Source: an uncultured Porphyromonadaceae bacterium (lineage in GTDB: Bacteria; Bacteroidota; Bacteroidia; Bacteroidales; Muribaculaceae). From it: a stretch of 62,298 nucleotides of DNA. A program made the translations under genes and the position numbers. The notes below the pieces were generated by a model, which made no database searches, was not told the DNA's origin, and saw only the letters and a list, made by a program, of their open reading frames with translations. The stretch covers positions 1-62,298 of the forward strand of contig CAMWRW010000006.1 in NCBI GenBank assembly GCA_947176755.1, in the 5' to 3' direction. Positions within the stretch are counted from its first letter, which is position 1. The number at the start of each line of letters is the position of its first letter. Below, piece by piece: positions 58,126 through 62,298 of the stretch.

Positions 58126-58644
58126 TTAACGGTTGGAAAGGGTTTCAAGCACGCCGTGAATAGTCTGGGCGCCACTCTGGAGAGCAGAGATAACGTTTTT
58201 CGCAGGCGACTGGAGCAGAGCCACAACGTCGGCGATAAGTTCGTTTTTGCTCTTGATGTTTGCAAGGACTTCCAACTGATCCTCGCCGATATAAACGGAT
58301 TCCTCAACATAAGCACCCTTGAGCGCGGGAAGAGTATCCTTTTTGTCGCGGAACTTCTTGATGAGCTTAGCGGGAGCATTTCCTACGTTGCTCAGAAGAA
58401 GAGTAGTCTCGCCGTGAAGAAGGTCATAAAGACCGGAGTAATCCGTCTCAGAAGCCTCCATAGCTTTCTTAAGAAGCGTATTCTTCACGCAAAGCATCTT
58501 AACGTCAGCACCGAAGCAGAGACGACGCAGAGCGCTTGTTTTTTCTGCATTCAGGCCGGCAGTGCTGCAAAGATAAACACAGCTGTACTTAGCCAGCTGG
58601 TCGCCGATACCGGCGATAATAATAGCTTTATCTTCCTTTTTCAT
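58126..58644 (-). CDS. rplJ: 50S ribosomal protein L10 (uL10)
   Basis: The product is 172 aa. The N-terminal rRNA-binding domain includes VKNTLLKKAMEAS and GLYDLLHGETTLLLSNVG, and the C-terminal helix binds L12 dimers. It starts 19 bases after rplA, too close for the separate L10 leader found in E. coli, so autoregulation at that point is not apparent here. Confidence 0.98.
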   Translation of the reverse strand: MKKEDKAIIIAGIGDQLAKYSCVYLCSTAGLNAEKTSALRRLCFGADVKMLCVKNTLLKKAMEASETDYSGLYDLLHGETTLLLSNVGNAPAKLIKKFRDKKDTLPALKGAYVEESVYIGEDQLEVLANIKSKNELIADVVALLQSPAKNVISALQSGAQTIHGVLETLSNR

Positions 58645-58663
58645 CTTTGTCGTAGTTTAAAAA

Positions 58664-59359
58664 TTACTCGGCAACCGACTTGGGATCGACTTTCACGCCG
58701 GGACCCATAGTGCTCGAAAGATAAATGCTCTTGATATATGTGCCCTTCGAAGTGGCCGGTTTGAGCTTGATCAGAGTTGAGATAAATTCCTTAGCATTCT
58801 CGCGGAGAGCTTCCGGAGAGAAGGAAATCTTACCGATCGAAGCGTGAACGATTCCGGTTTTGTCAACCTTGAAGTCAATCTTACCCTGCTTAACCTCCTT
58901 GACAGCCTTGGCAACATCCATAGTCACCGTGCCGCTCTTGGGGTTAGGCATCAGACCGCGAGGACCAAGGATACGACCCAACGGACCTAATTTACCCATC
59001 ACAGAAGGCTGAGTAATGATCACGTCAACGTCAGTCCAACCCTCTTTGATCTTCTGGATATATTCATCGAGACCAACATAGTCGGCTCCTGCTTCCTTGG
59101 CAGCCGCCTCGGCATCTGCATTACAAAGCACGAGCACTCTCACCTGCTTACCGGTACCGTTGGGGAGCGAAACTACGCCACGCACCATTTGGTCAGCCTT
59201 ACGAGGGTCAACACCCAGGCGAACATCAATATCGAAAGAAGGATCGAATTTCTCGAAAGAGATTTCCTTTACCTTCTCGGCAGCCTCGCCAAGTGTGTAT
59301 GCCTTCCCCGGTTCAATCTTCGATAAAGCCAGTTTCTGATTTTTTGTCAGTTTTCCCAT
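58664..59359 (-). CDS. rplA: 50S ribosomal protein L1 (uL1)
   Basis: The product is 231 aa, standard length. Motifs: [20 protein letters not shown], then the L1 signature [16 protein letters not shown] (about residues 130-145), and the C-terminal [18 protein letters not shown]. It forms the L1 stalk and in many bacteria represses its own rplK-rplA message. Fourteen bases separate it from rplK. Confidence 0.99.
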   Translation of the reverse strand: MGKLTKNQKLALSKIEPGKAYTLGEAAEKVKEISFEKFDPSFDIDVRLGVDPRKADQMVRGVVSLPNGTGKQVRVLVLCNADAEAAAKEAGADYVGLDEYIQKIKEGWTDVDVIITQPSVMGKLGPLGRILGPRGLMPNPKSGTVTMDVAKAVKEVKQGKIDFKVDKTGIVHASIGKISFSPEALRENAKEFISTLIKLKPATSKGTYIKSIYLSSTMGPGVKVDPKSVAE

Positions 59360-59373
59360 TTTCTTGAAGATTA

Positions 59374-59817
59374 TTAGTTGTTTTCAGGGAATGCCCCTTT
59401 CACGGTGATACCCATGCTTCTTGCAGTACCTGCAACCATGCTCATTGCAGATTCAAGCGTAAAACAGTTCAAATCGGGCATTTTGTCTTGAGCAATCGTC
59501 TTGACCTGTTCCCAGGTAATCTCAGCAACTTTCTTACGGTTAGGCTGAGCAGAACCGGACTTGATCTTGGAAACTTCCTTGAGCTGTACAGCCACCGGCG
59601 GAGTCTTTACGATAAAGTCGAAAGACTTATCCGTATAGTAGGTGATGACAACAGGAAGCACCTTTCCGGCCTTATCCTGAGTGCGGGCATTGAATTGCTT
59701 GCAAAATTCCATGATATTGATACCCTTGGAACCCAGTGCGGGACCTACGGGAGGAGACGGGTTTGCAGCCCCTCCTTTAATCTGCAATTTGATCTGTCCA
59801 GCAATTTCTTTTGCCAT
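59374..59817 (-). CDS. rplK: 50S ribosomal protein L11 (uL11)
   Basis: The product is 147 aa. The N-terminal proline-rich segment [20 protein letters not shown] and the C-terminal rRNA-binding domain ending [12 protein letters not shown] are both intact. It binds the GTPase-associated 23S region. First of the rplKAJL group, 74 bases after nusG. Confidence 0.99.
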   Translation of the reverse strand: MAKEIAGQIKLQIKGGAANPSPPVGPALGSKGINIMEFCKQFNARTQDKAGKVLPVVITYYTDKSFDFIVKTPPVAVQLKEVSKIKSGSAQPNRKKVAEITWEQVKTIAQDKMPDLNCFTLESAMSMVAGTARSMGITVKGAFPENN

Positions 59818-59891
59818 TGTTTTACTTACTTTAATTGATTGTGTTTCAGGTTATGATTATGACTAAAGGTGCGTAACACCACCTCACGGTG

Positions 59892-60449
59892 TCATTCTCT
59901 TTCTACCTGCGAATTATCCAACTCCAAATCAGTCGGACGGCCAAAAATCTTGACCTCGACCTTGATTTTCTTTCTGTCGGCTTTAACCTCCTTAACGACG
60001 CCCGAGAAACCTGAGAAGGCACCATCGATAACCTTCACAGACTCGCCTTCGAGGTAAACCTCTTCCGTATCCGCGGTCGGGGTAACCATCTCGTCGGCTG
60101 TGCCGAGCATACGTTTAACTTCACTTTCTCTCAAAGGCATGGGATCCGAGTTTTTAGCCCGACCCCTCAAAAAGTCGATGACATTGGTCGTGTTGCGAAG
60201 CTCATATATGACTTCACCCGTGAGATGTGCTTCTATAAACACATATCCCGGGAAAAGCAAACGCTCCTTAACGACTTTCTTGCCGTTACGGGTGCCATAG
60301 ACCTTCTGTGTCGGAATAAGTACCTGCGACACATAATCACCAAGAAAAGTATTCTTGATTTGTGCATCAAGTACCTCCTTGACCTTTGCTTCCTTACCGG
60401 AGATGGCACGAAGAACGAACCATTCTTTTGCGTTTTCAGCTTCAGCCAT
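59892..60449 (-). CDS. nusG: Transcription termination/antitermination factor NusG
   Basis: The product is 185 aa. The NGN domain (EWFVLRAISGKEAKVKEVLD ... LLFPGYVFIEAHL) is followed by a KOW domain (EGESVKVIDGAFSGFSGVVKEV). This is the housekeeping paralogue, judged from its place between secE and rplK; a capsule-type UpxY would lie at a polysaccharide locus. It binds RNA polymerase to reduce pausing and links to Rho or S10. Confidence 0.98.
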   Translation of the reverse strand: MAEAENAKEWFVLRAISGKEAKVKEVLDAQIKNTFLGDYVSQVLIPTQKVYGTRNGKKVVKERLLFPGYVFIEAHLTGEVIYELRNTTNVIDFLRGRAKNSDPMPLRESEVKRMLGTADEMVTPTADTEEVYLEGESVKVIDGAFSGFSGVVKEVKADRKKIKVEVKIFGRPTDLELDNSQVERE

Positions 60450-60470
60450 AGAAATCCGCCATTGAGGGTT

Positions 60471-60662
60471 TTAGAAATTGATACTGTAGATTAACTCCAT
60501 CAGCAAAGAGAAAACTTTGTCAACAGCCCAGATAAACACCGATAGGATGATGGAAGCAATCAGCACCAGCACCGAGCTATTAACCAGTTGTTTCTGAGTT
60601 GGCCAAGAAACCTTATAAACGAGTTCGTTATAAGATTCCTTAATATCATTCAATAGTTTCAT
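60471..60662 (-). CDS. secE: Preprotein translocase subunit SecE
   Basis: The ATG at 60662 gives 63 aa starting MKLLNDIKESYNELVYKVSWPT, the SecE amphipathic helix and conserved WPT. One membrane helix follows (VLVLIASIILSVFIWAVDKVF). An upstream in-frame start overlaps tRNA-Trp and is rejected. It clamps SecY in the membrane. The gene lies between tRNA-Trp and nusG, the conserved arrangement. Confidence 0.97.
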   Translation of the reverse strand: MKLLNDIKESYNELVYKVSWPTQKQLVNSSVLVLIASIILSVFIWAVDKVFSLLMELIYSINF

Positions 60663-60674
60663 CTTTTCAAAAAT

Positions 60675-60750
60675 TGGCACGGGAAGAAAGACTCGAACTC
60701 TCGACACCTGGTTTTGGAGACCAGTGCTCTACCAACTGAGCTATTCCCGT
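60675..60750 (-). tRNA. tRNA-Trp (CCA)
   Basis: 76 nt including an encoded CCA. Acceptor ACGGGAA pairs with TTCCCGT, discriminator G, anticodon loop CTCCAAA with anticodon CCA. D arm GCTCAGTTGGTAGAGC and T loop TTCGAGT are normal. Placed between tuf and secE. Confidence 0.97.
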
Positions 60751-60807
60751 GTATTAAGGGGGTCTTCCAGGGAAGACCCCCCATTAGATATGTAGGATTG
60801 AACTATA

Positions 60808-61995
60808 TCAATCGTCGATTACGCCGGTGATCTGACCGGAACCTACCGTACGGCCACCTTCGCGGATTGCGAAACGAAGACCATTATCCATAGCAACCGG
60901 AGTGATGAGCTTAACGTCGATTTCAACGTTATCGCCGGGCATCACCATCTCTACTCCCTCGGGAAGAGTGATCTCACCGGTAACATCGAGAGTACGGATG
61001 TAGAACTGGGGACGGTATTTGTTGTGGAACGGAGTGTGACGGCCACCTTCTTCTTTCTTCAGGATATAAACCTGAGCCTTGAAGTGATCGTGAGGTTTAA
61101 CCTGTCCGGGGTGGCAGATAACCATACCACGCTTGATTTCGTCTTTGTCGATACCACGGAGGAGGAGACCAACGTTATCACCTGCTTCACCTTCGTCAAG
61201 AATCTTACGGAACATCTCAACACCGGTTACAACAGACTTCTTGTCTGCACCGAGACCAAGGATCTGAACCTCATCACCAACCTTTACGCGACCTGCCTCG
61301 ATACGACCGGTGGCAACAGTACCACGACCGGTAATTGAGAACACGTCCTCAACAGGCATAAGGAAGGGTTTATCAACATCACGGGGAGGCAGAGGAATCC
61401 AGTTATCAACTGCATCCATGAGCTCCATAACCTTGTCAACCCACTGAGCTTCGCCTTCGAGAGCTCCAAGAGCGGAACCACGGATAACAGGAGTATTATC
61501 GCCATCATAGTCATACTGCGAAAGAAGATCGCGCATGTCCATTTCAACGAGTTCGAGCATCTCTTCGTCGTCAACCTGGTCGCACTTGTTCATGAATACA
61601 ACCAGACGGGGAACGTTCACCTGACGAGCGAGAAGGATGTGTTCGCGAGTCTGAGGCATCGGACCGTCAGTAGCAGCAACCACGATGATTGCACCGTCCA
61701 TCTGAGCAGCACCGGTAACCATGTTCTTAACGTAGTCGGCGTGTCCCGGGCAGTCTACGTGAGCATAGTGACGGTTGTTGGTCTGATACTCAACGTGAGC
61801 GGTGTTAATGGTAATACCGCGCTCTTTTTCCTCGGGAGCGTTGTCGATAGAGTCGAATGAACGCATCTCGGAGAGACCTTTCTCTGCAAGCACCTTCGTG
61901 ATAGCAGCAGTAAGAGTAGTCTTACCGTGGTCTACGTGGCCGATCGTACCGATGTTTACATGCGGTTTGGTTCTTTCGAATTTTTCTTTAGCCAT
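60808..61995 (-). CDS. tuf: Elongation factor Tu
   Basis: The product is 395 aa. GTPase motifs are complete: [34 protein letters not shown] and the SAL segment. Domains II and III follow, with [20 protein letters not shown]. It delivers aminoacyl-tRNA to the ribosome. It lies between tRNA-Thr and tRNA-Trp, suggesting a mixed tRNA/mRNA primary transcript. Confidence 0.99.
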   Translation of the reverse strand: MAKEKFERTKPHVNIGTIGHVDHGKTTLTAAITKVLAEKGLSEMRSFDSIDNAPEEKERGITINTAHVEYQTNNRHYAHVDCPGHADYVKNMVTGAAQMDGAIIVVAATDGPMPQTREHILLARQVNVPRLVVFMNKCDQVDDEEMLELVEMDMRDLLSQYDYDGDNTPVIRGSALGALEGEAQWVDKVMELMDAVDNWIPLPPRDVDKPFLMPVEDVFSITGRGTVATGRIEAGRVKVGDEVQILGLGADKKSVVTGVEMFRKILDEGEAGDNVGLLLRGIDKDEIKRGMVICHPGQVKPHDHFKAQVYILKKEEGGRHTPFHNKYRPQFYIRTLDVTGEITLPEGVEMVMPGDNVEIDVKLITPVAMDNGLRFAIREGGRTVGSGQITGVIDD

Positions 61996-62067
61996 AGTTT
62001 TGTGCTATTATATAGATTTTGTAAAATTTCTCAGCCTTTCTTCGAGAGAGTCCGGAGAGAGGATCGG

Positions 62068-62139
<72 letters not shown>

Positions 62140-62146
62140 AATTGAT

Positions 62147-62222
62147 TGGAGCGGAAGACGAGGTTCGAACTCGCGACCCTTAGCTTGGAAGGCTAATGCT
62201 CTACCAACTGAGCTACTTCCGC
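62147..62222 (-). tRNA. tRNA-Gly (TCC)
   Basis: 76 nt with encoded CCA. Perfect acceptor GCGGAAG / CTTCCGC, discriminator T, anticodon loop CTTCCAA with anticodon TCC, T loop TTCGAAC. Seven bases upstream of tRNA-Thr in the same transcript. Confidence 0.97.
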
Positions 62223-62237
62223 AATCAATATTTTGAG

Positions 62238-62298
62238 TGGGTAGAGATGGATTCGAACCACCGAAGGCGTAAGCCAGCAGATTTACAGTCTGCCCCAT
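62238..62298 (-). tRNA. tRNA-Tyr (GTA), 5' part cut by window edge
   Basis: The 3' 61 nt are present: anticodon stem-loop CAGACTGTAAATCTG (anticodon GTA), a long variable arm (GGCTTACGCCTTC region) as expected for class II tRNA-Tyr, T loop TTCGAAT, acceptor 3' strand TCTACCC and discriminator A. CCA is not encoded. The D arm and 5' acceptor strand lie outside the window. Confidence 0.93.

Noticed and set aside
59892..60449. nusG as an UpxY-type capsule antiterminator
   Set aside because: It sits in the secE-nusG-rplK arrangement and has the standard NGN-KOW layout, so it is the housekeeping copy.

Overview
The window looks like a chromosomal segment from a Bacteroidales bacterium, probably Muribaculaceae-like, although the family is only an inference. 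The evidence is as follows. Many upstream regions carry the Bacteroidetes -33 TTTG / -7 TAnnTTTG promoter and almost none has a Shine-Dalgarno. There is a TonB receptor with a DUF4249 lipoprotein, a lipobox-bearing TamL, an M49 peptidase with HECLGH, and the order tRNA-Tyr/Gly/Thr, tuf, tRNA-Trp, secE, nusG, rplKAJL, rpoBC.

Layout. (1) 0.1-5.0 kb, minus strand: the rpsF-rpsR-rplI ribosomal operon with a hairpin leader, next to an etfB-etfA-acyl-CoA dehydrogenase operon. (2) 5.2-8.0 kb, plus strand: a PD40-repeat exported protein and CstA. (3) 8.0-12.6 kb: an accessory patch bracketed by two palindromes that share AGGCTGTCTAACAAG. It holds a truncated SLOG-domain gene, a phosphoribosyltransferase gene with one in-frame amber codon, a roughly 300-bp foldback element, and a TonB receptor/DUF4249 lipoprotein/small membrane protein operon. 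(4) 12.6-18.9 kb, minus strand: housekeeping genes (bcp-nhaA, and pgeF, fum, lepA). (5) 19.1-27.4 kb, plus strand: an exopolysaccharide locus with a Wza-like lipoprotein, a Wzc-like tyrosine kinase with a (YG)10 tail, RmlA, RmlC, a Wzy-like/GT4 fusion and a DUF1972 glycosyltransferase. (6) 27.4-36.9 kb, plus strand: a tightly packed five-gene envelope operon (amidase-like/golvesin protein, GT2 with an acidic tail, DUF4922 protein, AmpG-like permease, TamL). (7) 37-49 kb: gph, gdhA, an OmpA-family porin with a long leader, a degenerate M23 protein, dxr, rseP, rlmI, dipeptidyl peptidase III and a small HEAT-like protein. (8) 49-62.3 kb, minus strand: the rpoBC/ribosomal protein/tuf/tRNA block.

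How it fits together. Most of the accessory content concerns the cell envelope. Region 5 makes, polymerises and exports a surface glycan. Region 6 combines possible peptidoglycan cleavage, permease uptake, sugar-nucleotide-type chemistry, glycosyl transfer and outer-membrane assembly in one overlapping transcription unit, and it is the best candidate here for an uncharacterised system. The decayed genes, foldback element and IS-end palindromes in region 3 mark a rearrangement hotspot beside the core gene cstA.
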